Under the pieces are notes generated by a model. It worked only from the letters and a program-made list of their open reading frames with translations, searched no databases and was not told where the DNA came from. A stretch of DNA of 64,000 nt from Peteryoungia aggregata LMG 23059 (GTDB lineage: Bacteria; Pseudomonadota; Alphaproteobacteria; Rhizobiales; Rhizobiaceae). The stretch lies in assembly GCF_030814435.1 (NCBI RefSeq), contig NZ_JAUSUW010000015.1:33005-97004 (forward strand), written 5' to 3'. Position numbers and translations under genes: made by a program. Below are positions 9,158 through 17,865 of the stretch, piece after piece (within the stretch, counting starts at the first letter, position 1; every line of letters begins with the position of its first letter).

Positions 9158-11263
9158 TCACCCCGCATGCAGGAAGCGGATCGCCTCGTCGCGGCGATGC
9201 AGGTAAAGCAGCGTCCTGACAGCCTGACCTCGCTCCGAGGTTAGCTCCGGATCTCGCTCCAGCAGATAGGCCGCGTCCTTGCGGGCGATCTCCAGCAGAT
9301 CGCCATGATGCTCCAGGCTCGCGATCTTGAAGCCCGGCGTGCCCGATTGCCGGGTGCCGAGCAATTCGCCTTCGCCACGCAGCTTCAGATCCTCTTCGGC
9401 GATCAGGAAGCCATCCTCCGAATCGCGCAGGATCGACAGCCGCGCCTTGGCCGTTTCCCCGAGCGGTCCCTTGTAGAGCAGGATGCAGCTTGAGGCCTCA
9501 TCGCCACGCCCGACGCGACCGCGCAGCTGATGCAGCTGGGCAAGTCCGAAACGCTCGGCATGTTCGATCACCATGATCGTCGCATCGGGCACATCGACGC
9601 CGACTTCGACAACGGTGGTGGCGACCAGCAGCCGCGTCTCGCCGTTCTTGAAGGCGAGCATGGCGGCATCCTTCTCCGGCCCTGCCATACGCCCATGCAC
9701 GAGCCCGATCGGCGCCTTGATGAACTGCGCCAGCACCGACTGCCGCTCCTCGGCCGACATCAGCTCGCTTTCTTCCGTCTCCTCGACGAGCGGGCATATC
9801 CAGTAGGCCTTCTTGCCCTCCGCGATCGCGGCCCTCAGCCGTTCGATGACATCGGGCACACGCTCTGTCGGCACGGTCACCGTCTGGATCGGCTTGCGGC
9901 CCGCCGGTTTCTCGGTGAGTTTGGAAACATCCATGTCGCCGAAGGCGGCCAGCACCAGCGTGCGCGGGATCGGCGTTGCCGTCATCACCAGCATATGTGG
10001 CGAGATGCCCTTGGAGGTCAGGCGCAGGCGCTGGTGCACGCCGAAGCGATGCTGTTCGTCGACCACGGCGAGTGTGAGGTTCCGGTAGACAACGGCATCC
10101 TGGAACAGCGCATGCGTGCCGATGACGATTTGCGCTTCGCCGGATGCGATCCGCTCCAGGATGGCTTCACGCTCCTTGCCCTTGGTGCGCCCGGTCAGGA
10201 CCTCAATCTTCAGAGCGGCCGGCGCGCCGAGCTTGGCAAGTGTGGCATGGTGCTGCCGCGCCAGGATCTCCGTCGGCGCCATCAGCACTGCCTGTCCGTC
10301 GGCCTCGACGGCTGCTGCCATGGCAAACAGTGCCACCAGCGTCTTGCCCGCGCCGACATCGCCCTGGACCAGCCGCAGCATGCGCTGATCGGAGGCCATA
10401 TCCTTGAGGATATCGTCGATCGCCGCCACCTGGCTGTTGGTCGGTGTGAAGGGCAGGGCAGCGCGGATCTTGCCGCTGAGTTCGCCCGTGGGCTTGATGG
10501 GTGTGCCCGGCACGCGTCTCAGCTTCTGCCTCACCAAGGCAAGTGACACCTGACCGGCGAGAAACTCATCATAGGCGAGCCTGCGTCGCGCCGGCGCCTG
10601 CGGGTCGATATCCTTCTCGTCGCGCGGATTGTGCAGTGCCACGAGGCTCTCGCGCACGCTGGCAAAGCCCTGTTTCGTCGCGAGCGGCGCATCCGCCCAT
10701 TCCGGCATTTCAGGCATGCGCTCGACCGCAGCCTCCACCGCCTTGCGCAGCACCTTGGGTCCGAGCCCCGCCGTCAGCGGATAGACCGGCTCGACCAGCG
10801 GCAGGTTTTCCGCCTCGCTCGCCTTCACCATCAGGTCCGGATGCACCATCGAGGCGCGACCGTTGAACCAGTCGACCTTGCCCGAAACCATGACGACTTC
10901 GTCGACGGGCAATGCCTTTTCCAGCCAGTTGCCCTTGACGCGGAAGAAGGTGAGCGCCAGTTCCCCCGTCTCGTCATGCAGCATCACGCGGTAGGGCAGG
11001 TTGCTCTTGCCCTTTGGGGGCGGCAGATGTCGGTCGACGCGGCCGGTAATCGTCACCAGCGAGCCCTGGTTCGCATAGGCGATGCCCGGCTGATGCCGTC
11101 GGTCGATCAGCCTGTGTGGCGCGAGGAAGAGCAGGTCAACCACCCGCGCGTCCTCGGCATCCTCGCGCCCGAGCAGCGTGGCGAGAAGCTGGGCGAGCTT
11201 GGGGCCCACTCCGCTGAGCGAGGCCACGGAGGCGAAGAGGGGATCGAGCAGGTGAGGGCGCAT
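9158..11263 (-). CDS. recG: ATP-dependent DNA helicase RecG
   Basis: Remodels stalled replication forks and Holliday junctions. The 701 residues match the family. In order: an N-terminal wedge/OB domain (about residues 60-200, with GSLVTITGRVDRHLPP), Walker A in LVQGDVGAGKTLVAL, the DEQH box (VVDEQHRFGV), TATPIPRTL, and the helicase C-terminal motif LRGRVGRGDEASS. The chosen start MRPHLLDPLF at 11263 is the family's; the open frame continues upstream to 11716 only through antisense of sdhE and is rejected. It is transcribed divergently from sdhE with 96 bases between. Confidence 0.96.
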   Translation of the reverse strand: MRPHLLDPLFASVASLSGVGPKLAQLLATLLGREDAEDARVVDLLFLAPHRLIDRRHQPGIAYANQGSLVTITGRVDRHLPPPKGKSNLPYRVMLHDETGELALTFFRVKGNWLEKALPVDEVVMVSGKVDWFNGRASMVHPDLMVKASEAENLPLVEPVYPLTAGLGPKVLRKAVEAAVERMPEMPEWADAPLATKQGFASVRESLVALHNPRDEKDIDPQAPARRRLAYDEFLAGQVSLALVRQKLRRVPGTPIKPTGELSGKIRAALPFTPTNSQVAAIDDILKDMASDQRMLRLVQGDVGAGKTLVALFAMAAAVEADGQAVLMAPTEILARQHHATLAKLGAPAALKIEVLTGRTKGKEREAILERIASGEAQIVIGTHALFQDAVVYRNLTLAVVDEQHRFGVHQRLRLTSKGISPHMLVMTATPIPRTLVLAAFGDMDVSKLTEKPAGRKPIQTVTVPTERVPDVIERLRAAIAEGKKAYWICPLVEETEESELMSAEERQSVLAQFIKAPIGLVHGRMAGPEKDAAMLAFKNGETRLLVATTVVEVGVDVPDATIMVIEHAERFGLAQLHQLRGRVGRGDEASSCILLYKGPLGETAKARLSILRDSEDGFLIAEEDLKLRGEGELLGTRQSGTPGFKIASLEHHGDLLEIARKDAAYLLERDPELTSERGQAVRTLLYLHRRDEAIRFLHAG

Positions 11264-11359
11264 GATGATGGCAAAATGCCTCGTTAATTGCCCCTTTGGC
11301 AAGCTGACATTTGCCGGTCGCTGCTCTATAGAGGCCCCAAGAATTGGAAGGATGCCGAT

Positions 11360-11674
11360 ATGACTGGACTGGTGAAAAGCAGTGCCGACCTCGATCCGCG
11401 CCGCCGGCGCATCCTGTTCCGCTGCTGGCATCGCGGTATCCGCGAAATGGACCTTATGCTCGGCCAGTTCTGCGAGGCTGAGATCGAAGGCCTGACCGAG
11501 GCCGAACTCGACGAGCTCGAGGTGATCATGGCCGAGGAGGACAATGACCTCGTCCGTTACATCACCGGCGCCGAGCCTGTTCCCGCCCGTCTCCAGACAC
11601 CTCTCTTCGAACGCATTGCCGCCCTCAGGCCGGATTTCTCGCCGGTCACGGGCGAAGAACACGCTGCAAAGTAA
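11360..11674 (+). CDS. sdhE: Succinate dehydrogenase assembly factor 2 family (SdhE)
   Basis: A small cytosolic protein (104 residues) that promotes covalent FAD attachment to SdhA. The family motif RGxxE is seen as RGIREMDLML (residues about 24-33), followed by the acidic helix LDELEVIMAEEDNDLVRYI. The ATG at 11360 (MTGLVKSSADLDPRRRR) follows GGAAGGAT and is preferred over an upstream in-frame ATG at 11288, which would add 24 unconserved residues. Its stop is five bases before the mfd start, so the two are probably cotranscribed. The family assignment is firm; the FAD role is known from other proteobacteria. Confidence 0.92.
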   Translation: MTGLVKSSADLDPRRRRILFRCWHRGIREMDLMLGQFCEAEIEGLTEAELDELEVIMAEEDNDLVRYITGAEPVPARLQTPLFERIAALRPDFSPVTGEEHAAK

Positions 11675-11679
11675 CGGAT

Positions 11680-14600
11680 ATGTCCCTGATCGATGTGAAG
11701 CGGATTGTCGGCGCACAATCCGCCCTGACGCTCTCCCATGTGCCCGACGGCATGGATGCCTTCATCCTCGCCGAACTCGCACGTGAGGGCCGGCCCGTCG
11801 CCTATGTCGTCTCCGACGGACAGCGGCTGCAGAACATCGAACAGACGCTGAGCTTCGCCGCTCCCGATATCCCGGTCTTGAGCCTGCCGGCCTGGGACTG
11901 CCTGCCTTACGATCGCGTTTCGCCATCAGCGGACGTCTCTGCCCGCCGCCTCTCGGCACTGTCGGGCCTGATTGCGCTGTATCTCAATCCGCATCCAGCG
12001 ATCGTGCTGGTGACGGTCAATGCCATGCTGCAGAAGGTGGCCCCGGCCGATGTGATCGACAGCCTCGGCTTTTCGGCCAAGCCCGGCAATCAGGTGCGCA
12101 TGGACGACATTGCCGCACGCCTGGAGCGCAACGGTTTCGACCGTGTCGCCACCGTGCGCGAGGTTGGCGAATTCGCCGTGCGCGGCGGCATTCTCGATGT
12201 TTTCGTGCCCGGTGCGGAAGAGCCCGTCCGTCTCGATTTCTTCGGTGACACACTCGAAAGCATCCGCTCCTTCGATCCGGCAAGCCAGCGGACGATCGCG
12301 CAGGTCCGTTCGCTTGATCTCAACCCGATGAGCGAGGTGACGCTGACGCCGGAGAGCATCAGCCGGTTCCGCAAGAACTATCTGTCGCTGTTCGGCGCAG
12401 CGACCCGCGATGATGCGCTCTATGCCGCCGTTTCCGAGGGACGGCGCTATGCCGGCATGGAGCATTGGCTCCCGATGTTTTACGACAAGCTGGAAACCAC
12501 TTTCGACTATTTACGCGGCTTCCGTATGGTCACCGACCATACCGTACGTGAGGCAGCCGAAGAACGCGCCAAGCTGATCCGCGACTACTATGAGGCACGT
12601 CTCAACAGCGCCACACCCGGCAAGGGCCATCTCGCCCAGGGAACGCCCTACAAGCCGGTGCCCCCAGAGCGGCTCTATCTCGGCGCCAGCGAATTCGGAA
12701 AGGCGCTCGACGCCTTCGATCCGATCCGCATTACACCCTTTGCCGAAGCCGGCGGTGAAAGCCGTCTGGTCATCGAGGTCGATGCCCGCCCGACGCCGCG
12801 CTGGGCAAAAGCCGCCAACGAGGCTAGTGAAGAGGGCAACCGCGCCAACGTCTTCGGCCAGGCGGTCACCTATATCGCCGACAAGCGCGCCGCCGGATCC
12901 AAGGTTGTCGTGTCCGGCTGGTCCGAGGGCTCGCTCGACCGCCTTCTGCAGGTGCTGAACGAACACGGTCTGGAGCGGCTGGTGCCCGTCGCCGCGCTGA
13001 AAGACGTCGACAAGCTCAAGAAGGGCGAGGCCGGCACCGCCGTCCTTAGCCTCGAAGGCGGCTTCGAGACAAACAATCTCGTCATCATCGGCGAACAGGA
13101 CATTCTCGGCGACCGCATGGTCCGCCGCTCCAAGCGCCGCAAGCGGGCCGCCGATTTCATTTCGGAAGTCGCCGGCATCGACGAAGGCTCGATCGTCGTT
13201 CATGCCGAGCACGGCATCGGCCGTTTTGTCGGTCTGCGCACCATTGAGGCGGCCGGTGCCCCGCATGCCTGCCTTGAGCTGCGTTATGCTGACGATGCCA
13301 AGCTCTTCCTGCCGGTCGAAAACATCGATCTGCTCTCCCGCTATGGCGGCGAGGCGACCGAGGTGCAGCTCGACAAGCTGGGCGGTGGCGCCTGGCAGAT
13401 GCGCAAGGCCAAGCTTAAGAAGCGGTTGCTCGATATGGCCGGTGCGTTGATCCGCATCGCCGCCGAACGCATGACCCGCTCTGCACCCGTTCTGACGACG
13501 CAGGAAGGCCTTTACGACGAATTCGCCGCCCGTTTCCCCTATGACGAGACGGAAGATCAGGAAACCGCGATCGAATCTGTCCGTTCCGATCTCGGCGCTG
13601 GTCGTCCCATGGACCGGCTCGTGTGTGGCGACGTTGGTTTCGGCAAGACGGAAGTGGCGCTCCGCGCCGCCTTCATCGCCGCAATGAACGGCATCCAGGT
13701 GGCCGTCGTCGTGCCGACAACGCTCTTGGCACGCCAGCATTTCAAGACCTTCTCCGAACGCTTCCGGGGTCTGCCGATCCGCGTCCAGCAGGCCTCGCGC
13801 CTCGTCGGCACCAAGGAGCTGAACCTCGTCAAGAAGGAAGTGGCAGACGGCAAGACGGATATCGTCGTCGGCACCCATGCGCTGCTCGGCTCAGGTGTCA
13901 ATTTCGCCAATCTGGGCCTGCTGATTATCGACGAGGAGCAGCATTTTGGCGTCAAGCACAAGGAGCGCCTGAAGGAGCTAAAGTCGGATGTCCACGTCCT
14001 GACCCTTTCGGCAACGCCCATCCCGCGCACCTTGCAGCTCGCCATGACCGGCGTGCGCGAACTCTCGCTGATCACCACGCCACCCGTCGACCGCATGGCG
14101 GTGCGCACCTTCATCTCGCCCTTCGATCCCTTGGTTATCCGCGAGACCCTGATGCGCGAGCATTATCGTGGCGGCCAGAGCTTCTATGTCTGCCCGCGCT
14201 TGGCCGATCTCGCGGATGTGAAAAGCTTCCTCGACGAGAACGTGCCGGAACTGAAGGTGGCAATCGCCCATGGCCAGATGGCCGCAAGCGAGCTCGAAGA
14301 CATCATGAACGCCTTCTATGAAGGCCGCTACGACGTGCTGCTCTCGACGACCATCGTCGAATCCGGCCTCGATGTTCCCACGGCCAACACGCTGATCGTC
14401 CACCGCGCCGACATGTTCGGTCTCGCCCAGCTCTACCAGATCCGAGGCCGTGTCGGCCGCTCCAAGGTCCGCGCCTTTGCGCTGCTCACGCTGCCGGTCA
14501 ACAAGGTGCTGACCGCAGGTGCGGAACGCCGCCTGAAGGTCCTGCAATCGCTCGACACGCTCGGCGCCGGCTTCCAGCTTGCCAGCCACGATCTGGATAT

Positions 14601-15183
14601 CCGTGGCGCCGGCAACCTGCTCGGCGAAGAACAGTCCGGCCACATCAAGGAAGTCGGCTTCGAACTCTACCAGCAGATGCTGGAAGAGGCGGTCGCCGAG
14701 GTGAAGGGTGTGGACGAAGTGGTCGATACCGGCTGGTCGCCGCAGATCCAGGTCGGCACCTCGGTCATGATCCCGGAAAACTACGTGCCGGATCTGCATC
14801 TGCGCATGGCGCTCTATCGCCGCCTCGGCGAACTCGACGATCTCAGAGAGATCGACGGCTTCGGCGCCGAACTGATCGACCGCTTCGGCCCGCTGCCGGT
14901 CGAGGTCCAGCATCTCCTGAAGGTCGTCTACATCAAGGCGCTCTGCCGGGTCGCGAATGTCGAGAAGCTGGAAGCCGGCCCCAAGGGCGTCGTCGTCCAG
15001 TTCCGCGGCAAGCAATTCCCCAATCCCGCAGCACTGGTTGGCTACATCGCCAAGCAGGGCACGATGGCGAAGATCAGGCCGGATCACTCGGTGTTCCTGA
15101 CCCGCGACCTGCCGACGCCGGAAAAACGGCTGGCAGGCGCGGCTGTGGTCATGACGCAGCTGGCGGAACTGGCGAAGGGCTGA
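11680..15183 (+). CDS. mfd: Transcription-repair coupling factor Mfd
   Basis: Displaces RNA polymerase stalled at DNA lesions and recruits UvrA. Its 1167 residues are the normal length. The N-terminal UvrB-like region includes LSLPAWDCLPYDRVSPS. The CarD-like RNA-polymerase interaction domain comes next (GSIVVHAEHGIGRFVGL near 505-520). The RecG-like motor has Walker A in LVCGDVGFGKTEVAL, DEEQHFGV, TLSATPIPRTLQLAMTG and QIRGRVGRSKVRAFA. The C-terminal TRCF domain closes it. It follows sdhE by five bases. uvrA of the same repair pathway is at 31.8 kb. A hairpin terminator overlaps the stop. Confidence 0.98.
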   Translation: MSLIDVKRIVGAQSALTLSHVPDGMDAFILAELAREGRPVAYVVSDGQRLQNIEQTLSFAAPDIPVLSLPAWDCLPYDRVSPSADVSARRLSALSGLIALYLNPHPAIVLVTVNAMLQKVAPADVIDSLGFSAKPGNQVRMDDIAARLERNGFDRVATVREVGEFAVRGGILDVFVPGAEEPVRLDFFGDTLESIRSFDPASQRTIAQVRSLDLNPMSEVTLTPESISRFRKNYLSLFGAATRDDALYAAVSEGRRYAGMEHWLPMFYDKLETTFDYLRGFRMVTDHTVREAAEERAKLIRDYYEARLNSATPGKGHLAQGTPYKPVPPERLYLGASEFGKALDAFDPIRITPFAEAGGESRLVIEVDARPTPRWAKAANEASEEGNRANVFGQAVTYIADKRAAGSKVVVSGWSEGSLDRLLQVLNEHGLERLVPVAALKDVDKLKKGEAGTAVLSLEGGFETNNLVIIGEQDILGDRMVRRSKRRKRAADFISEVAGIDEGSIVVHAEHGIGRFVGLRTIEAAGAPHACLELRYADDAKLFLPVENIDLLSRYGGEATEVQLDKLGGGAWQMRKAKLKKRLLDMAGALIRIAAERMTRSAPVLTTQEGLYDEFAARFPYDETEDQETAIESVRSDLGAGRPMDRLVCGDVGFGKTEVALRAAFIAAMNGIQVAVVVPTTLLARQHFKTFSERFRGLPIRVQQASRLVGTKELNLVKKEVADGKTDIVVGTHALLGSGVNFANLGLLIIDEEQHFGVKHKERLKELKSDVHVLTLSATPIPRTLQLAMTGVRELSLITTPPVDRMAVRTFISPFDPLVIRETLMREHYRGGQSFYVCPRLADLADVKSFLDENVPELKVAIAHGQMAASELEDIMNAFYEGRYDVLLSTTIVESGLDVPTANTLIVHRADMFGLAQLYQIRGRVGRSKVRAFALLTLPVNKVLTAGAERRLKVLQSLDTLGAGFQLASHDLDIRGAGNLLGEEQSGHIKEVGFELYQQMLEEAVAEVKGVDEVVDTGWSPQIQVGTSVMIPENYVPDLHLRMALYRRLGELDDLREIDGFGAELIDRFGPLPVEVQHLLKVVYIKALCRVANVEKLEAGPKGVVVQFRGKQFPNPAALVGYIAKQGTMAKIRPDHSVFLTRDLPTPEKRLAGAAVVMTQLAELAKG

Positions 15184-15206
15184 TCTGTCGGCCCTTCCTG
15201 TTTTTC
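15174..15206 (+). terminator. Rho-independent terminator of mfd
   Basis: A 7-bp stem GAAGGGC / GCCCTTC with a 10-base loop is followed by CTGTTTTTC. The left arm lies within the last codons of mfd. Confidence 0.7.
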
Positions 15207-15364
15207 GGCGAATCTGTTTAATTTAGCGGTGAGCACGGCCCGTGCCTCCCCCCTCCATTCGGGAAAGCATTTTTCATGCTGGGCGTTGATTGACATCCGA
15301 ACCGAAGATTCGGGCGCGGCATGAGGAGGGGTTGCGATTTCTGCCCGTCATCAGAGGTAACACG

Positions 15365-16078
15365 ATGACGCAATTCACTCCGTTATTTTATTTGAAGCGC
15401 AAGGCACGTCTCATCAGCCGACGGCAGGGCATTCCGCTGGCGGCAGCACTTAACGAGGTCGCCCGCGAACAGGGTTTTCCCAGTTGGAGCCTGCTTGCAG
15501 AAAGACGCAGTGCTGCAACATCCAACCGGATGGACTATCGGGATTTGCAAGCTGGTGAACTGGTGCTGGTTGCTGCGCGACCAGGGGAGGGCAAGACGCT
15601 GCTTACTCTGCAGATCCTCATAGACGCCATGCGCAAAGGTCAGCACGGCCTGTTTTTTACCTTGGCCTATACCGAACGCGAAGTCCTTGAGCGCATGCAT
15701 CGGCTTCATGCGACGCCGTCAAAATTCGACGGGCTATTCCAGCTTCATGATTCTGATCGCATCGATGCCGATTACATCATCGCCTCGATGAACGGCATGC
15801 CGCGCGGGACTGTAGCGGTGATCGATTACCTTCAGATGCTCAACGAGCGACGGGAAACTCCGGATCTTGAGCATCAGGTTCGTCAGTTGCGCGCCAACGC
15901 GAAGGCGAATGGGTTCGTGATGATCTTCATCTCCCAGGTCGATCGACGCTTTGATGCGGAGCAGGGAGGCCTGCCCGGCCATACCCATATCCGTCTTCCC
16001 AACCCGCTTGATCTCTCACTGTTCGATCGTTTCATCTTCTTGAACGGTGGAGTGATCGGCGAGGCCGAAGCAGCCTGA
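15365..16078 (+). CDS. Stand-alone DnaB-like RecA-fold ATPase
   Basis: A 237-residue protein that looks like the ATPase core of replicative helicase DnaB without its primase-binding N-terminal domain. Seen: an N-terminal helical segment common in rhizobial proteins (KRKARLISRRQGIPLAAAL then GFPSWSLLAE), Walker A AARPGEGKTLLTLQ (near 75-88), Walker B TVAVIDYLQML, and the sensor-like FISQVDRRFD, all in the order found in DnaB. The usual DnaB arginine-finger region appears missing or shortened. AGAGGT precedes the ATG; an upstream in-frame start at 15290 lacks a good site. The role is unknown: it may be a DNA- or RNA-remodelling ATPase or a plasmid/phage relic. It lies alone between mfd and a convergent EamA gene. 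Confidence 0.75.
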   Translation: MTQFTPLFYLKRKARLISRRQGIPLAAALNEVAREQGFPSWSLLAERRSAATSNRMDYRDLQAGELVLVAARPGEGKTLLTLQILIDAMRKGQHGLFFTLAYTEREVLERMHRLHATPSKFDGLFQLHDSDRIDADYIIASMNGMPRGTVAVIDYLQMLNERRETPDLEHQVRQLRANAKANGFVMIFISQVDRRFDAEQGGLPGHTHIRLPNPLDLSLFDRFIFLNGGVIGEAEAA

Positions 16079-16088
16079 CAGCGAGTAG

Positions 16089-17039
16089 TCAGGTACTCTC
16101 CCGGCGCGCTTCGCCATCCTCCGGCTTGATCGCCAGCGCCGCGTCCGTCTTGCCGGCCACCGGCGGCGGAAGCGGCGTGTCGCGCTTGCGTTCGCGGATC
16201 AGCGTCAAAAGCCCCGACCCGACGATCAGCGCGATCCCGATGCCCATCGGCCAATCGACCTTGTCGCCGAAGACGAGATAACCGAGCAGAATTGCCCAGA
16301 GCATCTGGCTGTACTGGATCGGCCCGACGATGGCGGCCGGTGCGTAGAAGGAGGCAAGCATCATGAAAATATTGCCGACCGCCGCCAGGATTCCGAAGGC
16401 GGCGAGCAGACCCATGTCATAGGCCCCAGGCATCTGAAAATCTGGCAGAGACAGCGCCCCGCACAGGATGACATTGCCCAGCAGGCCGGCACCGAAGAGG
16501 GAAATGTTTTTCTCCTGCGGCCCGATTGCCCGGTAGATCACAATCGACACACCGCCTGCAAAGCCCGAAATCAGGGCGGCCAGATGCCCGATTTCCAGCT
16601 CGCGGAAACCGGGGCGCAGAACCATTAGCACGCCGAGGAAGCCGATGACCACGGCGGCCCAGCGCTTCATGCCGACCTGCTCCTTGAGGAAGATCACCGA
16701 CATGATCGTGGCAAAGGACGGCAACAGGAAGATCAGGCAGAAGGCTTCTGCCATCGACAGCCGGGTAAAGGCGATGATGCTGCCAACCGTGCCGACCGTG
16801 GCGCAGACGAAGCGCAGCCACCACAATGGCCAGTTGGTGCTGCGCACCAGGTCCGTGTACCGATCGCCGCGCTTCATCAGGAAGGGGATCGCGAGGAAAC
16901 CATACAGGCTGCCGATGAAACCCGCCTCGAAGGCTGGCACGCGCCCTTCAACCAGCTTTACGGCAGCATCGCTGAAGGAATAGGCGGCAAAGCAGATGAA
17001 GGCGAGCAGAATGCCCTTGAAGGTGGTGTCAGCGGACAA
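16089..17039 (-). CDS. EamA/DMT-family membrane exporter
   Basis: A 316-residue inner-membrane protein with ten predicted helices arranged as two EamA repeats (first about residues 8-140, second about 150-285). The conserved ends of the repeats are recognisable (FLKEQVGMKRWAAVVIGFLGVLMVLRPG and GYLVFGDKVDWPMGIGIALIVGSGLL). The C-terminal 30 residues are a hydrophilic tail. DMT transporters export amino acids, nucleotide precursors or other small metabolites; the substrate cannot be read from the sequence. It ends ten bases from the convergent DnaB-like gene and starts upstream of the frnE-like gene on the same strand, 57 bases away. Confidence 0.88.
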   Translation of the reverse strand: MSADTTFKGILLAFICFAAYSFSDAAVKLVEGRVPAFEAGFIGSLYGFLAIPFLMKRGDRYTDLVRSTNWPLWWLRFVCATVGTVGSIIAFTRLSMAEAFCLIFLLPSFATIMSVIFLKEQVGMKRWAAVVIGFLGVLMVLRPGFRELEIGHLAALISGFAGGVSIVIYRAIGPQEKNISLFGAGLLGNVILCGALSLPDFQMPGAYDMGLLAAFGILAAVGNIFMMLASFYAPAAIVGPIQYSQMLWAILLGYLVFGDKVDWPMGIGIALIVGSGLLTLIRERKRDTPLPPPVAGKTDAALAIKPEDGEARREST

Positions 17040-17096
17040 GATGACGATCCCGGGGAGGAGGTTGCCTCACCGGGATACGGGTGTTCGTCAAAACCG

Positions 17097-17768
17097 TCAA
17101 TTCAGATTGCGGAGGGCCTCGGCCTTCGCCTTGGCAATTTCGCGAAGCGCATTCGCCAGTTCCGCCGGCGGCTGGGCGCCGCTGACCGCATATTGCTGGT
17201 CGAAGATGAAGAAGGGAACGCCGTTGACGCCCATCTGCTTGGCCGCTTCGACCTCCGACAGCACGTGGCTCACGTCGGAATCCCCTGCGAGCAACGATTC
17301 GATCACCGGCCGGGACAGACCCGCTTCGGTTGCGATGTCGAGGAGCACTGAAGCGTCGCCGATATTGCGGCCCTGCTCGAAATTGGCCTTGAACAGCATG
17401 TCCACGACGCGGGTCTGTACCTCGCGGCTCTCCTGTCCGGCCCAGTGGATCAGGCGGTGGGCGTCGAGCGTGTTCGGGCCGACCTTGATGGCATCGAAGT
17501 CGAAGGCGATTCCGACCTCGGCACCGAGCGCCTTCAGATGGGCATGGGCCCGGTCCATGCTATCCTTGCCGCCAAGCTTCTTGGCCAGTTCAACCTGCTG
17601 GTCAACGCCTTCAGGCGGATAATCGGGGTTCAGCTGGTAGGGACGCCAGTTGATGTCAACGCTCACTTCGTCCTGCACCTCGGCGATCGCAAGCTCCAGC
17701 CGCGCCTTGCCGAGATAACACCAGGGGCAGACCACGTCGGATACGAGGTCGATGGTGATGCGGTCCAT
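17097..17768 (-). CDS. DsbA-family oxidoreductase, FrnE-like
   Basis: A cytoplasmic thioredoxin-fold protein of 223 residues without signal peptide. The redox motif CPWC is at residues 13-16 (SDVVCPWCYLGKARLE). A long helical insertion follows, and the cis-Pro loop is visible as GVNGVPFFIFDQQYAVSGAQPP (near 175-195), as in the FrnE/2-hydroxychromene-2-carboxylate isomerase-like branch. FrnE proteins act in disulfide isomerisation, stress tolerance or polyketide chemistry; the actual substrate here is unknown. The ATG at 17768 (MDRITIDLVSD) is chosen over a longer upstream frame that has no conserved content. Confidence 0.88.
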   Translation of the reverse strand: MDRITIDLVSDVVCPWCYLGKARLELAIAEVQDEVSVDINWRPYQLNPDYPPEGVDQQVELAKKLGGKDSMDRAHAHLKALGAEVGIAFDFDAIKVGPNTLDAHRLIHWAGQESREVQTRVVDMLFKANFEQGRNIGDASVLLDIATEAGLSRPVIESLLAGDSDVSHVLSEVEAAKQMGVNGVPFFIFDQQYAVSGAQPPAELANALREIAKAKAEALRNLN

Positions 17769-17865
17769 TTTACAGTCCTTTCTGGCCGTGTGATGGGTCG
17801 TCCTTAAAGCAAAGCGGGCCGGAGACAAGCTCCAGCCCGGAAACACAGCGTCAAACGCTTGGGGC

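Noticed and set aside
12511..13878. A 455-codon minus-strand open frame within mfd
   Set aside because: Antisense to the conserved mfd sequence; no domain, no ribosome site.
17046..17076. Hairpin ATCCCGG / CCGGGAT between the frnE-like gene and the EamA gene
   Set aside because: No T-tract follows on the minus strand; it may be incidental in this GC-rich spacer.
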